Source: Variovorax paradoxus (GTDB lineage Bacteria > Pseudomonadota > Gammaproteobacteria > Burkholderiales > Burkholderiaceae_C). Taken from it: a stretch of DNA of 64,000 nucleotides. A model generated the notes under the pieces. That model worked only from the letters and a program-made list of their open reading frames with translations, ran no database searches and was not told the origin of the DNA. A program made the position numbers and the translations under genes. Within the stretch, counting starts at the first letter, position 1. Each line of letters opens with the position of its first letter. The stretch covers positions 930,001-994,000 of the forward strand of contig NZ_CP045644.1 of NCBI RefSeq assembly GCF_009498455.1, read 5' to 3'. Shown here piece by piece: positions 8,452 to 17,377 of this stretch.

Positions 8452-8692
8452 GGTGTCCAAACCCCTCTGGCTGCGCCGAGGAGCGCAGCGTTTCGCGGAT
8501 CAGGGCTCGCAGCTGTTTGAGCGAAGCGAGTTCTGCGAGACCCCGCGAAACGCGAGCACCGCAGGTTGCCCGCAGCGAAGCGAAGGGTCGCAGACAGTGG
8601 GGTCGCCTTTTCTTTGCTTACTTTCTTTTGGCGAAGCAAAAGAAAGTAAGTCGCCCGCCGGGGCGAGACCCGGCCTCGGAAAGCAAAAGAAA
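8452..8692. repeat. Right arm of nested inverted repeat, overlapping the tagF 3' end
   Basis: Read on the minus strand this arm gives TTTGCTTTCCGAGGCCGGG and continues colinear with the left arm at 7931, with about 85-90 percent identity by eye. It overlaps the last ~65 codons of the tagF reading frame, so the present tagF end is encoded by the repeat. Confidence 0.8.
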
Positions 8693-9330
8693 GCACCGCC
8701 CTCATTCCCCAGAAACAGCGCATCGAACTGCACATCCCGAGGCAACCCCGTAGCCAACATCCGAACCCCACCCTCCAAGCCTGGCGTCTCCATCCAAAGC
8801 GAGGCCCCCGCCAGTGGCAACTCCAGCGACCGGTCATCAGCGGAAGGCTCATCAGCAGCACCAACAAACAGCCGCCCCAGCGCCGCATCAAACCGCAACG
8901 CATCCAGATCACTCTCAAGCCCTTCAAGCACAGCCAGCGTCCCCAACGCCCACCACCGCAACGCAGCAGCAAGCGCCTCCCCACTCAAAACACCAGAAGC
9001 AACGCCCTCATCCAACTCAACCGCAAGAGTGAACGGAAAGTACCGCCCCACCCCATCCACCGAAGGCATCAACACCCCATCCACGCCCGTTCCCCACCAC
9101 CTGCGCCCCAGCGCAAAGCACCACACCGGCGCTTCCAGGTAGTGAGCAGTCCAATCCGCATGCCGATCCTTCAGGCGAGCCAACCCGCGCTGCAACCACG
9201 GGTCCCACACCGAGCGAAACGCCTCCGGCAACCGCCGATGCGCAAAGTCCCCCATCCCCGGCAACTTCCCGAACCAGCCAGGAAGTTCGTCAGAAACGAA
9301 GAGAGAAGAGGAAGAAGAGGCCAAGCTCAC
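8500..9330 (-). CDS. tagF: T6SS-associated protein TagF/ImpM, 3' end replaced by a repeat
   Basis: TagF-family proteins are post-translational repressors of T6SS assembly that act with the kinase pathway. The N-terminal ImpM domain is clear: GWFGKLPGMGDFAHRRLP, then WDPWLQRGL, then YFPFTLAVEL. The start is the GTG at 9330, which overlaps the tssM stop (GTGA) and has GGAGG just upstream; this gives 276 aa. The recognisable family sequence ends near residue 208 (FDALFLG). The last ~65 residues (from about PRPGLAPAGDLL) are translated from the interspersed inverted repeat and match nothing of the family. The gene may therefore be 3'-truncated by repeat insertion; whether the product still works is unknown. 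Confidence 0.85.
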   Translation of the reverse strand: MSLASSSSSLFVSDELPGWFGKLPGMGDFAHRRLPEAFRSVWDPWLQRGLARLKDRHADWTAHYLEAPVWCFALGRRWWGTGVDGVLMPSVDGVGRYFPFTLAVELDEGVASGVLSGEALAAALRWWALGTLAVLEGLESDLDALRFDAALGRLFVGAADEPSADDRSLELPLAGASLWMETPGLEGGVRMLATGLPRDVQFDALFLGNEGGAFFCFPRPGLAPAGDLLSFASPKESKQRKGDPTVCDPSLRCGQPAVLAFRGVSQNSLRSNSCEP

Positions 9331-12300
9331 AACCCCTCCGGACAAGAAAACTCCCGCAACTCCTTCAACCGAATCGGATGCTGCACGCTGTTCGTCGTCA
9401 CCTCGAACCGCGTCTTCCGCGCCCCCACCTGGAAGGTGATGAAGAACTTCTCCGGCGCGTCACCCGCTTCAAGTTGCCCATCGTCCAGCGTGCGAAACAA
9501 AGCCCAAGGCCCATCCATCGCCGACCCCGAACTCCCGGTGGTCGACGGCGGACTCACCTGAACGCGCACCTGGTTGCTCCCCTTCGGCCCCGGCCACTGC
9601 ACCGCCATCGGCACCACCGGCCCGTGCGCGTACTTCACGAGCTGCCCGTCCACGTCGAGGATGAACTGCGTGATGCCCGCGTCCATCTCCACCGGCTTGA
9701 AGTCCAGCCGCATCGACGGCCCGCGCCCACCGCCGCGGAAGAAGATGTCCTTGATGCGCGCCGCGCGCTCGAACTGCGCCAGCGCCTGCGTGGTGATGGC
9801 GCCGCGCTCGGCCACGGGCTTGTAGCGCCACGGCCGGGTGCTGGTGTCGACCAGCGCGGCCAGGCGCTTCTGGAAGAAGTCGTCCATCAGGCCGCCGGCG
9901 CCGAACATCTGGCCGAAGTCTTCGGGCAGCACGTCGCGCTTGCTGCTTTGCACGAACGGGTAGCGGCCCGCGATGGCGCGGCTGCAGAACTCGGTCACGG
10001 GGCGCAGGTCCTGGCTCAGGTTGCCGCGCTCGGCCACCTGCGCCTGCGCGGCGCCGGTCTGGCTCAGGTTCTCGATCATGCTGCGCACCGGCTCGGGCAG
10101 ACGGCCCGCGTCCGACTTGAGCTTGCCGGCCACGTCGCCGGGCGGCGGTGAGGTGCGGCCCTTCACGGCCGTGTCGACGGCGTTGAGGTACACGTAGACC
10201 TCGTTGAAGAGCTTGAGCGCATCGTCGATCGGCGCGGGCTGGTTCGGGCCGCCCGCGGTGACGAGGCGGCGCAGCGATTCGAAGCGATCGTCCACGATGC
10301 TCTCGATGCGCTTGCCCGGCGCCACCTGCTTGCCGGGGTCGCTGCCGAACAGATCTTCCAGACCCTTGCGCGTGTTGCGCACGGTCTCGGAGGCCTTGCT
10401 GACCACGTCCTTGTTGGCATCGGCCGCGGGGATCAGCGTGGTCTGCTTGACCACCGCACGCAAGAAGTTCGCGAGCGGTGAATCGACACCGGACAGGATG
10501 CGGGCGGTCTCGATGTTCTTCTCCAGGCCGCTGACGCGGATCAACCGCACATCGGCCAAGAGTGCTTCCCACTGCTTGACGTACTCCTCGAGGTAGAGAC
10601 GCCGCACGCGGTCGGTGAGCGCGCCGAGCGCTGCGGCATCGCGCAAACGCTCGCTGGCGTTGCGGTCCTGCCCGAGCACCCACGGGTCCTCGGCGGCCAG
10701 CAGGCCGGTGAGCACCACGACCTCGTTCTGGAAGCGCTTGTGGTACCCGTCGTAGGTGAACATGCCCGGCACGCCTTCGCTCAGCGGCTTGCCGCTGATG
10801 CGCTCGAACACCAGCGGGCCCGACGGACCGGTGGCCTGCGCCACGCTGAAGCCCGGGATGTCCTTGGTGGCGCGCTGGCGCTTCAAGCGGCTGAACACGC
10901 GCTGCTCCAGCGGGTAGCTCGCGAGCACAGCGCGCACGCTGCGCACCAGGTTCTCGTCCATCTTCAGCGGCGAGCGCGGTGGGCCTTGGGCGATGAGCAC
11001 GTCGAGCTGGTCTTCGAGTGCCTTGCGCTGGTCTTCGGGAATGCCGCGGTCGAGGTTGCGCGCCCAGTCGAGCGTGATCCAGGCCTTCAGCGCCTCGGGG
11101 TCGAATCGCTCGGGCTGGTAGAGCATCAGATAGCTCTTGAGCGCCTCGTAGGTGAACTCGAGGTTGTCCTTCTGCGCGGTGCGCAGCTGGTCTTCGATGC
11201 GCTTGGCGATCTGCGGCAGGAAGGCGTCGTTGAGCGCGCGCTGGTGCGTGAGCATGGCGGCGGCGTCGAGCTTGTCGCCCTGGTACAGGCCCAGCGTCAT
11301 CGACAGCGGCTCGTCGCCCAGGCGGTTGTCGGGCGTCTTCCAGATGTCGCGCAGGCCCTGCAGCACGGGCGCGACCTCGACCAGGTTCTGCACGCGCGTC
11401 GGCAGCGCCGCCAGCGTCTTCTGCGCGGGCTCGACGCGCGCCTCGACCGACTTCAGGTAGTTGTGGTTCTGCCAGGTGCTGTAGCCCCAGGCCGCGAGCA
11501 GACCGACCGTGACCAGCGTCATCGCGGCCACGCCCGCCAGGCGCAGGGTGTTGCGGCGGCGCTCCAGCTTCACGTCGGCGCCCGCGAGACGCTGCTCGGG
11601 GAACACCACCTCGCGCAGCAGCGCGGTGAGGAAGTAGCTGCGCCCGCTCGACTTCTGCGGCGCGAGCATGGCGCGCTCGATGCCGAAGCTGCGCGCCAGG
11701 CTGCCCATCACGCGGTCGATCGGGCTGCCCTCTTGCGTGCCGCTGGTGAAGTACACGCCGCGCACCCATGGCGGTTGCGCAAAGCGCGAGCCGGTGAACA
11801 CCTGTTCGAGCAAGTCGGACAGCAGCGGGCCGACCGACCCGAACTGCGCCGGAAAGCCGAAGATCGCCGCACGGCGCGTGCCGTCGGTCTCACGCTGCAT
11901 GCGCGCGATGAGGCCGTCGTTGATGCGGTTGTGCAGCAGTCCGAACTCGCGGTGGAACGCGGCCGACAGACCCTTCTCTTCAAGCTGCACGTTCTCGTCC
12001 GCCGGCAGCGTGAAGCCGAAGACCTGCGCGCGTTGCTCCTTGCCGAGGTCGTCGAAGTAATCGGTGAAGCCGTAGAGCAGGTCGCTCTTGGTGACGAGCA
12101 CGTACACCGGCAGTCGCGTGGTGAGCTTGCCGTCGAGCTCGAGCAGCCGCGCGCGGATCGACGCCGCGAGCTGCGTGCGCGCCTCGGGGCCCTGGCTCAG
12201 CAGATCGCCCACGCTCACGGTGAGGAACACGCCGTTCAACGGCCGACGCGGACGCGCCTTCTTCAGCAGGCCCAGGAAGCCTTCCCATGCACTCTTGTCT

Positions 12301-12932
12301 TCCGACTGGTGGCTGTCCTGCGTGGTGTAGCGCCCGGCCGTGTCGATGAGCACGGCCTCGTCGGTGAACCACCAGTCGCAGTTGCGCGTGCCGCCCACGC
12401 CGCGGATGGCGCCGGGGCCGAACTTCTCGGCCAGTGGAAAGCTCAGGCCCGAGTTGACGAGCGCCGTGGTCTTGCCCGCGCCCGGTGCGCCGATGAAGAC
12501 GTACCACGGCAGGTCGTACAGATAACTGCCGCCCGAGATCGACAGCCAGTCGCGCCAGCCCGGCTTCTTGCCGGCGGCGTGCAGGCGCATCTGCTTGAGC
12601 GTGGCGACGGCTTCGCTGAAGCGCGTGTCGAGGATCTTCTGTTCGCCGTCGACCGGTGCACCGGTCTTGGCGGCGGCCGGCGCCTTCATGAGGCCGTCGG
12701 TCAGGTGCTGGCTGGCACGGCGTGCGCGCCAGCGACGGTACAGCGCGCGCAGCACCACGATGAGCACGATGACGCCGATGACGATGGCGCGCGTCATCTC
12801 GCCTTCGAGCGGCGCGAGCGAGCCGATCTTCACCAGCGGGCCGATCCACCAGATCAGCAGCGCGACGACGATGAGCGCGAGCAGCGTCAGCAGCAGCGGG
12901 CTGAACAGGAAGCCGAAGATTTTCTTGATCAT
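9327..12932 (-). CDS. tssM: T6SS membrane complex protein TssM (IcmF)
   Basis: This 1201-aa inner-membrane protein forms the trans-envelope channel of the T6SS with TssL and TssJ. It has two N-terminal membrane segments (about 9-31 and 48-64), a cytoplasmic NTPase-like domain with an intact Walker A (GAPGAGKT, 148-155) and IDTAGRY as Walker B/switch region. A third membrane segment lies near 455-480 (AAMTLVTVGLLAAWGYSTW), followed by a long periplasmic IcmF-related domain. The ATG start at 12932 overlaps the tssL stop by 4 nt (ATGA), and the stop overlaps the tagF start, so tssL-tssM-tagF are translationally coupled. Length is typical of the family. Confidence 0.97.
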   Translation of the reverse strand: MIKKIFGFLFSPLLLTLLALIVVALLIWWIGPLVKIGSLAPLEGEMTRAIVIGVIVLIVVLRALYRRWRARRASQHLTDGLMKAPAAAKTGAPVDGEQKILDTRFSEAVATLKQMRLHAAGKKPGWRDWLSISGGSYLYDLPWYVFIGAPGAGKTTALVNSGLSFPLAEKFGPGAIRGVGGTRNCDWWFTDEAVLIDTAGRYTTQDSHQSEDKSAWEGFLGLLKKARPRRPLNGVFLTVSVGDLLSQGPEARTQLAASIRARLLELDGKLTTRLPVYVLVTKSDLLYGFTDYFDDLGKEQRAQVFGFTLPADENVQLEEKGLSAAFHREFGLLHNRINDGLIARMQRETDGTRRAAIFGFPAQFGSVGPLLSDLLEQVFTGSRFAQPPWVRGVYFTSGTQEGSPIDRVMGSLARSFGIERAMLAPQKSSGRSYFLTALLREVVFPEQRLAGADVKLERRRNTLRLAGVAAMTLVTVGLLAAWGYSTWQNHNYLKSVEARVEPAQKTLAALPTRVQNLVEVAPVLQGLRDIWKTPDNRLGDEPLSMTLGLYQGDKLDAAAMLTHQRALNDAFLPQIAKRIEDQLRTAQKDNLEFTYEALKSYLMLYQPERFDPEALKAWITLDWARNLDRGIPEDQRKALEDQLDVLIAQGPPRSPLKMDENLVRSVRAVLASYPLEQRVFSRLKRQRATKDIPGFSVAQATGPSGPLVFERISGKPLSEGVPGMFTYDGYHKRFQNEVVVLTGLLAAEDPWVLGQDRNASERLRDAAALGALTDRVRRLYLEEYVKQWEALLADVRLIRVSGLEKNIETARILSGVDSPLANFLRAVVKQTTLIPAADANKDVVSKASETVRNTRKGLEDLFGSDPGKQVAPGKRIESIVDDRFESLRRLVTAGGPNQPAPIDDALKLFNEVYVYLNAVDTAVKGRTSPPPGDVAGKLKSDAGRLPEPVRSMIENLSQTGAAQAQVAERGNLSQDLRPVTEFCSRAIAGRYPFVQSSKRDVLPEDFGQMFGAGGLMDDFFQKRLAALVDTSTRPWRYKPVAERGAITTQALAQFERAARIKDIFFRGGGRGPSMRLDFKPVEMDAGITQFILDVDGQLVKYAHGPVVPMAVQWPGPKGSNQVRVQVSPPSTTGSSGSAMDGPWALFRTLDDGQLEAGDAPEKFFITFQVGARKTRFEVTTNSVQHPIRLKELREFSCPEGL

Positions 12933-14272
12933 TTCGTTGCTCCTGGAACGGGAGCAGCAGCGGCCACGCGCTCGGGTTCGGTCAGCAGCACGATGTCGAC
13001 GCGGCGGTTGCGCGCGCGGTTGGCCGGCGTGTCGTTGGCCACCACGGGCTCGGCGTCGGCCTTGCCGTCGGAGCGCATGCGCGCGGGCTCGACCAGCGTC
13101 GTGAGCGCACCTTTCACTGCATCGGCGCGCGCGGCCGAGAGGTGCCAGTTCGACGGATAGCGCAGCGAGCGGATCGGCTGGTTGTCGGAGTGGCCGGTGA
13201 TGAGCACCTCGCCCTTCACCTCGGCCAGCGCCTGGCCGATGCGGCGCAGCACCGGCAGCGACGCGGCCATCGGCTCGGCGCTGCCCGAACCGAAGAACGA
13301 GTCGCCGCGCAGGCGCACCACGCTGCGGTCGGCTTCGTCGGTCACCGTCACCAGACCCTGTTTGATCTCGGGCTCGAGAAAGCGCGCGAGCCGCGGCGAC
13401 TTGGCCGGTGCGGCGGGCGGTGCGATCTGGATGTTGGGCACGCGCAGGCTCGACACCGCCGCGTAGGTGGTGTCGGAGCGGTGGTTGAGCGTGAGCCGCA
13501 GGCCGAACCACGCGAGCGCCAGCAGCAGCGCAAAGCCGGCCGCGAACACCCACAGCGGCAGCGACTCGCGCAGCCGCACCGTGCCCGCGCCCTGCCCACG
13601 CCAGTGCGGCGACAGCTCGGGCTCGACAGCCGGACGGTCCTTGGCGATCAGGTCGGCCAGGCGCTGGCGCACCGAGTCGAGCTGCGCGCGACCGTTGTCG
13701 ACCACGCGGTAGCGGCCCTCGAAGCCGAGCGCGAGCACGCTGTAGATCAGCTCGAGCAGCTGGCGGTGCGTGGGCACATCTTGTGCGAGCTTGGCGAGCA
13801 GCTGGAACACCTTTTCGCCGCCCCAGGTCTCGTTGTGGAACTGCACCAGCAAGCTCTGCTTGTTCCATCCGGCCTGCACGCCCCAGGGCGTGTTGGCGAC
13901 GGCCTCGTCGAGCGCCGTGCACAGCACGTAGCGTGCGGCCAGCACCGACTCGTTGCCCACGCCCGCACGGCGCGCCGCGGCATCGAACTGGTTCACCGCA
14001 TCGGCGGTGGACGCGCGCAGCGCCGGCACGTTGGGCGGCTGCGCGAGGTTGCGCAGCTTGCCGATCAGCACCAGCAGCTTGCCCGCGGCCGAGACCAGCG
14101 GATTGAGCAGGCCGATCTCGCCCACTTCGGCCACGGGCGTCGGATCGGCACCGCCGAAGAACGGCGCGGGAGCCGCAGCAGCCGGCGGTGCGCCGCCCGG
14201 CGTGCGCGGCTTGGGCTTGATGACCGTGCGCTCGGACTCGAAGGCGGCAAAGGGGTCGGGAGGGGTGCTCAT
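12929..14272 (-). CDS. tssL: T6SS protein TssL (DotU/ImpK) with C-terminal OmpA/MotB domain
   Basis: This 447-aa protein anchors the T6SS in the inner membrane and to peptidoglycan. An Ala/Pro-rich N-terminus is followed by the DotU domain (about 50-215; NKQSLLVQFHNETWGGEKVF and LALGFEGRYR are typical). One membrane segment lies at ~239-260. A periplasmic OmpA-like peptidoglycan-binding domain follows (about 300-430), with ITGHSDNQPIRS, LSAARADAVK and NRRVDIVLL. It is an 'extended' TssL, which carries its own peptidoglycan-binding module. It lies 32 nt after tssK and overlaps tssM by 4 nt. Confidence 0.97.
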   Translation of the reverse strand: MSTPPDPFAAFESERTVIKPKPRTPGGAPPAAAAPAPFFGGADPTPVAEVGEIGLLNPLVSAAGKLLVLIGKLRNLAQPPNVPALRASTADAVNQFDAAARRAGVGNESVLAARYVLCTALDEAVANTPWGVQAGWNKQSLLVQFHNETWGGEKVFQLLAKLAQDVPTHRQLLELIYSVLALGFEGRYRVVDNGRAQLDSVRQRLADLIAKDRPAVEPELSPHWRGQGAGTVRLRESLPLWVFAAGFALLLALAWFGLRLTLNHRSDTTYAAVSSLRVPNIQIAPPAAPAKSPRLARFLEPEIKQGLVTVTDEADRSVVRLRGDSFFGSGSAEPMAASLPVLRRIGQALAEVKGEVLITGHSDNQPIRSLRYPSNWHLSAARADAVKGALTTLVEPARMRSDGKADAEPVVANDTPANRARNRRVDIVLLTEPERVAAAAPVPGATK

Positions 14273-14304
14273 GGTGATGTTCCGTTTCCGTCAGCCACAG
14301 GCGG

Positions 14305-15636
14305 CTAGGAACGAATGGCCCAGAACGCGAGGTCGAGGCCGGGGAAATCGCCAGCGATGTGCATCGCGATGCCGCCCGATTGCTCGAGCTGGCGCCACAG
14401 GTCGCTGTTGCGCGTTTCGAGTTCGAAGTAGTTGGCGCCCGTGTGGAAGGGAATCTGCCGCGGCGCCACCGGCATCGGCGTCAGCGTGACGCCCGGCAGC
14501 GCGAGGTTCACGAGGTCGCGGATGCGCTCGACCGGCCCGATCTTCACCTGCGTGGGGAAGCGCGCACGCAACGCCTCGCTCGGCATGTTCGCGTTCACCG
14601 CGAGCACGAAGGTCGCCTTGCGCTGCAGCTCCACATCGGTCACCACCGCCACGCGCACGCCGTGCTTGCGGTCGTGCAGGTCGATGCGGATGGCCGACTG
14701 CTCGAACACCATCGACAGGCTGCGGCGCAGGTCGTCCATCACCGGGCGGAAGCTCAGCGCGAGGTCGTCGTGGATGTAGGGCCCGAAGCGCGCCACGCGG
14801 CGCGTGTCGCGAAAACTCGCGAGGTCACCGGCCAGCCCGAGCGCGTGCTCGAAGAAATGCTGCGGGTGCAGCATCGCGCTCTTGGCCAGGTGCGCAAAGA
14901 TGGCCTCGTTGCGGTTCACCGCTTGCAGCAGCATGAAGTCGGCAATCTCGGCCACGCCGCCCGTGCCCCCTTGGGTCATGCGCCCGGCCAGCGCCTCGCC
15001 GCGCTGGCGCAGCAGGCCCAGCAGCTCGTCGAGCCAGGCGCGGATCACCGCATGGCCGGCCACGTCGAGCAGCGGCGGCAGCATCGTACGATCGAGCTGC
15101 ACCTGGTTGTCGACCCGGCGCTCGACCACGCGGGCCACGCCCAAGGTCGCCCAGGCGTCGGTCGCTTCGCTGGCGCGCATCAGGCGCGTGTGGAGCTGGC
15201 CGAGTTGCAGCATCGCGGTGCGCTCGCCGGCCGTGTTGGAGTCGGGCACGTCCGACTCCAGCACGCGGTGGCGCACCAGCTCTTCGTATTCTTCAGCGTC
15301 GGCCTCGCGCGCCCCGGCGCGGCGCAGCGGCAGTGCAAGCACCACGGCTTCGTCGCGCATGGACGCGGGAATGTCGATGGGCTCGGGCAACGGATCGACC
15401 GCCGGCATGTCGAACACCGTGCCGTCGCCGAAGATGCCCACCGCCCGCACCAGCGCCAGCTTGCCCAGCGTGAGCGCCGCCGCGTCGATTTCGACCTCGG
15501 CGAATCCCCAGGCGTAAGGCGTGGTGGTGCGCAACAGCACATGCCGCGCATGATCGGCATGACGCTCGCTTTGCTGCAGGTGCTGAGGCTGCAACAGCAT
15601 CCCCTCGCTCCAGACCACTTTGGTTCGCCAACTCAT
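14305..15636 (-). CDS. tssK: T6SS baseplate protein TssK
   Basis: TssK is the trimeric adaptor that docks the baseplate to the TssJLM membrane complex. The 443-aa product begins SWRTKVVWSEGMLLQPQHLQQ-like text, the family signature, and retains the later HDDLALSFRPVMDDLRR and FHTGANYFEL blocks. The ATG at 15636 has GGAG five bases upstream; an in-frame GTG two codons earlier is less likely. It is the first gene of the tssK-tssL-tssM-tagF run. tssJ, which often lies just before tssK, is absent here. Confidence 0.96.
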   Translation of the reverse strand: MSWRTKVVWSEGMLLQPQHLQQSERHADHARHVLLRTTTPYAWGFAEVEIDAAALTLGKLALVRAVGIFGDGTVFDMPAVDPLPEPIDIPASMRDEAVVLALPLRRAGAREADAEEYEELVRHRVLESDVPDSNTAGERTAMLQLGQLHTRLMRASEATDAWATLGVARVVERRVDNQVQLDRTMLPPLLDVAGHAVIRAWLDELLGLLRQRGEALAGRMTQGGTGGVAEIADFMLLQAVNRNEAIFAHLAKSAMLHPQHFFEHALGLAGDLASFRDTRRVARFGPYIHDDLALSFRPVMDDLRRSLSMVFEQSAIRIDLHDRKHGVRVAVVTDVELQRKATFVLAVNANMPSEALRARFPTQVKIGPVERIRDLVNLALPGVTLTPMPVAPRQIPFHTGANYFELETRNSDLWRQLEQSGGIAMHIAGDFPGLDLAFWAIRS

Positions 15637-15849
15637 CCGCACTCCGTCTACGGCAAGGGTGCCGGGAAGTAAGAAGAAACACGAAGTTTCCGGCGCGGGG
15701 GGCAGGAGGCAAATCCGCCTTAAGGCCTAGCTAATGGCCTAGGTGGGGCGGGAGGGTACGGCGAAGGGAGTAGATGCGGGGCCGGTCGTGGACTTGACGC
15801 TCTGGCAGGATGCGGCCGGAAAGTGCCACCGGCGCCCAAGATCGATCAG
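15637..15849. other. Intergenic region upstream of tssK
   Basis: These ~210 bp lie between tssK and the decayed immunity remnant. A weak palindrome (AAGGCC-TAGCTAAT-GGCCTA) lies near 15722-15740. The promoter of the tssK operon is expected here, but I see no convincing -35/-10 or -24/-12 box. Confidence 0.4.
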
Positions 15850-16010
15850 AACTGGGGCGGTGGACCCGGTCACAAGTTACGGCAGGTATTGGTGCGCAGG
15901 TCGAGTTCGTTGATCAGCCGCCCGATGGCGCCCCTCGATCTCTTCCGGCCGCTCGGCTTTCTGCGCTGTCCACACCGCCAGGCAGTTGAAGAGCAGCCAC
16001 ACCAGATGCA
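15848..16010 (-). pseudogene. Decayed 3' remnant of a third immunity-gene copy
   Basis: On the minus strand this stretch encodes LVWLLFNCLAVWTAQKAERPEEIE and then, after a frameshift, AIGRLINELDLR. It clearly matches the last ~55 residues of the two intact immunity-like genes upstream (LWLFFNRLTVWTAQKVEWPEEIKQAIGRLINELDLR). It has no start, a frameshift and extra stops, so it is a relic of an earlier duplication round. Confidence 0.8.
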
Positions 16011-17018
16011 TCAAACCTCCGGTGGCGGGCCGGGGCGCAGGCTGCGGTAGGTGTCGGCGCGAAGGTCCAGCTCGTTGATCAATCGACCAATGGCTTGCTT
16101 GATCTCTTCGGGCCACTCGACCTTCTGTGCGGTCCAGACGGTCAGGCGGTTGAAGAACAACCACAGCATGTACAGCGGCACTGTGACAGGCATGCTGATG
16201 TACTTGAGCATGGTCTTCCACGGTTGTTCTTTCCAGCGCCGCCCCGGTTGGTCAAGAAAGGGGACGACCGCACCGAAGTCACTCCAGGGCACATACGCGC
16301 CGGTGTTTGACACCGGAGGGAACTCACCCTTCACCAGCGGCGCAGCGCCTTGCTCCATGTAGCGGCGGATGTACTCCCACAGGGCTGGCACGAAGTCGAC
16401 GCTGGCGAAGGTGAAGCTGTCGATGATGGTTGGGTCGTCCTTGCTCTTGCGCACCAGGAAGACAAGGTGATGCACGCGGCTGGCCGTGGCCGTACTGGCT
16501 TGCAGCGTGGTGTGATGTTCAGCGTCGATCAGGTCCCAGTCGTAAGCAACAAGGCTGGAGTTGCGAGGACCGAAGAATCGCCAACGGCGAGCACCGGACT
16601 GCGTGACTTTGTAGACCTTGCGATGCTTGCGGTCGAAGTAGAGGGGGCTGTCGGCGGGGGCGAAGAGTTCGAGGTAGGCGAAGAATGCAAAGAAGGACCA
16701 GGAGCCAATGTAGGCGAAGGCGATAACTCCGTAGCCTTCGTACTTAATCATTCCCTCCAACATGAACGTTGCGAACAAGTACGTGCCAAGCACCCCAGAC
16801 ACGAAGCCATACGTCGTATAAACCCCCCCTCCGCCCGTCAGGTAGACCCTCTGAAACTCGATGGCATCTGGGTAGACGCCTGTGAGCTTTCCCCCGTGTC
16901 CGGCTACTCCGGCAGCACTTTGTCTTTTGTTGGCATAGCGCTCCACAAGCCCGATGACCTTGCCATCGGCGCGATCCTCATCGGTGCTGCGCCCGCTGGT
17001 GTTGATGCCGCCAATCAT
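16011..17018 (-). CDS. Putative T6SS immunity protein, membrane-associated (copy 1, DUF6708-like)
   Basis: This 335-aa protein has two adjacent membrane segments (about 67-91 and 97-119) and a third hydrophobic stretch near the C-terminus (about 280-297). It is nearly identical to the product of 17377-18384 and differs mainly in the first membrane segment. Its ATG overlaps the stop of the orphan effector tail upstream (ATGA). Polytopic inner-membrane immunity proteins are typical partners of pore-forming T6SS effectors. The DUF6708 label is from memory of neighbours of BTH_I2691-type effectors and is not proven. Two copies may raise dosage or protect against variant effectors. Confidence 0.65.
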   Translation of the reverse strand: MIGGINTSGRSTDEDRADGKVIGLVERYANKRQSAAGVAGHGGKLTGVYPDAIEFQRVYLTGGGGVYTTYGFVSGVLGTYLFATFMLEGMIKYEGYGVIAFAYIGSWSFFAFFAYLELFAPADSPLYFDRKHRKVYKVTQSGARRWRFFGPRNSSLVAYDWDLIDAEHHTTLQASTATASRVHHLVFLVRKSKDDPTIIDSFTFASVDFVPALWEYIRRYMEQGAAPLVKGEFPPVSNTGAYVPWSDFGAVVPFLDQPGRRWKEQPWKTMLKYISMPVTVPLYMLWLFFNRLTVWTAQKVEWPEEIKQAIGRLINELDLRADTYRSLRPGPPPEV

Positions 17019-17315
17019 CGAAAGCCGCCCACGCCATCGCCTCCGAACGGCGGTAGTCGAGGTGCTGGCGCAGCAGGTGGCCCCGGATACTTCTTGAGAG
17101 GGCGTTGGTTCTCCTCATCGGCCATGGGCTTGTCGACCATCTCCGCCGTGATCATGTGGTACTCCAGAAGCTCCCTGCCCTTGTCCTCGTAGCGCCCCTC
17201 AGTGTCACGGCCGAAGTAGCCCCGCGCGATCCAGCGTTGCTGGTCGGAGCGTTCGGACAAGACTGCCCACATGGTGGAAGCCACACCGGCGATCAACAGC
17301 ACCCAGCCCGCACCG
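16011..17315 (-). repeat. Direct repeat unit 1: effector tail plus immunity gene
   Basis: This 1,305-bp unit matches 17377-18681 without a net length change. It spans the full immunity gene and the last ~300 bp of the effector, from SGAGWVLLIAGV to the stop. A 61-bp unique spacer (17316-17376) separates the units. Confidence 0.88.
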
Positions 17316-17377
17316 GAGACCAGCGTCGAAGTCGAGTCCCGTTGAAGACGGCTCACGTTGTTCTGTCCTGCCCGCAT
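17015..17377 (-). CDS. Orphan effector C-terminal tail (120 aa)
   Basis: This short frame begins with about 20 unique residues (MRAGQNNVSRLQRDSTSTLV) and then reproduces the last ~100 residues of the 1014-aa effector, including its final membrane segment (GWVLLIAGVASTMWAVL). The ATG overlaps the stop of the immunity gene upstream (TGATG), and its own stop overlaps the next immunity ATG, so it could be translated by coupling. Orphan tails of this kind are known from Rhs, CDI and other polymorphic toxins, where they are displaced toxin ends. It may be non-functional, or may simply keep the downstream immunity gene translated. Confidence 0.7.
   Translation of the reverse strand: MRAGQNNVSRLQRDSTSTLVSGAGWVLLIAGVASTMWAVLSERSDQQRWIARGYFGRDTEGRYEDKGRELLEYHMITAEMVDKPMADEENQRPLKKYPGPPAAPAPRLPPFGGDGVGGFR

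Noticed and set aside
7931..8692. Possible insertion sequence
   Set aside because: Inverted arms are present, but the ~260-bp interior has no transposase and holds a smaller REP pair.
12933..13922. 330-codon N-terminal extension of tssM
   Set aside because: It is out of frame with tssL, which covers the region; the ATG with 4-nt overlap gives a normal TssM N-terminus.
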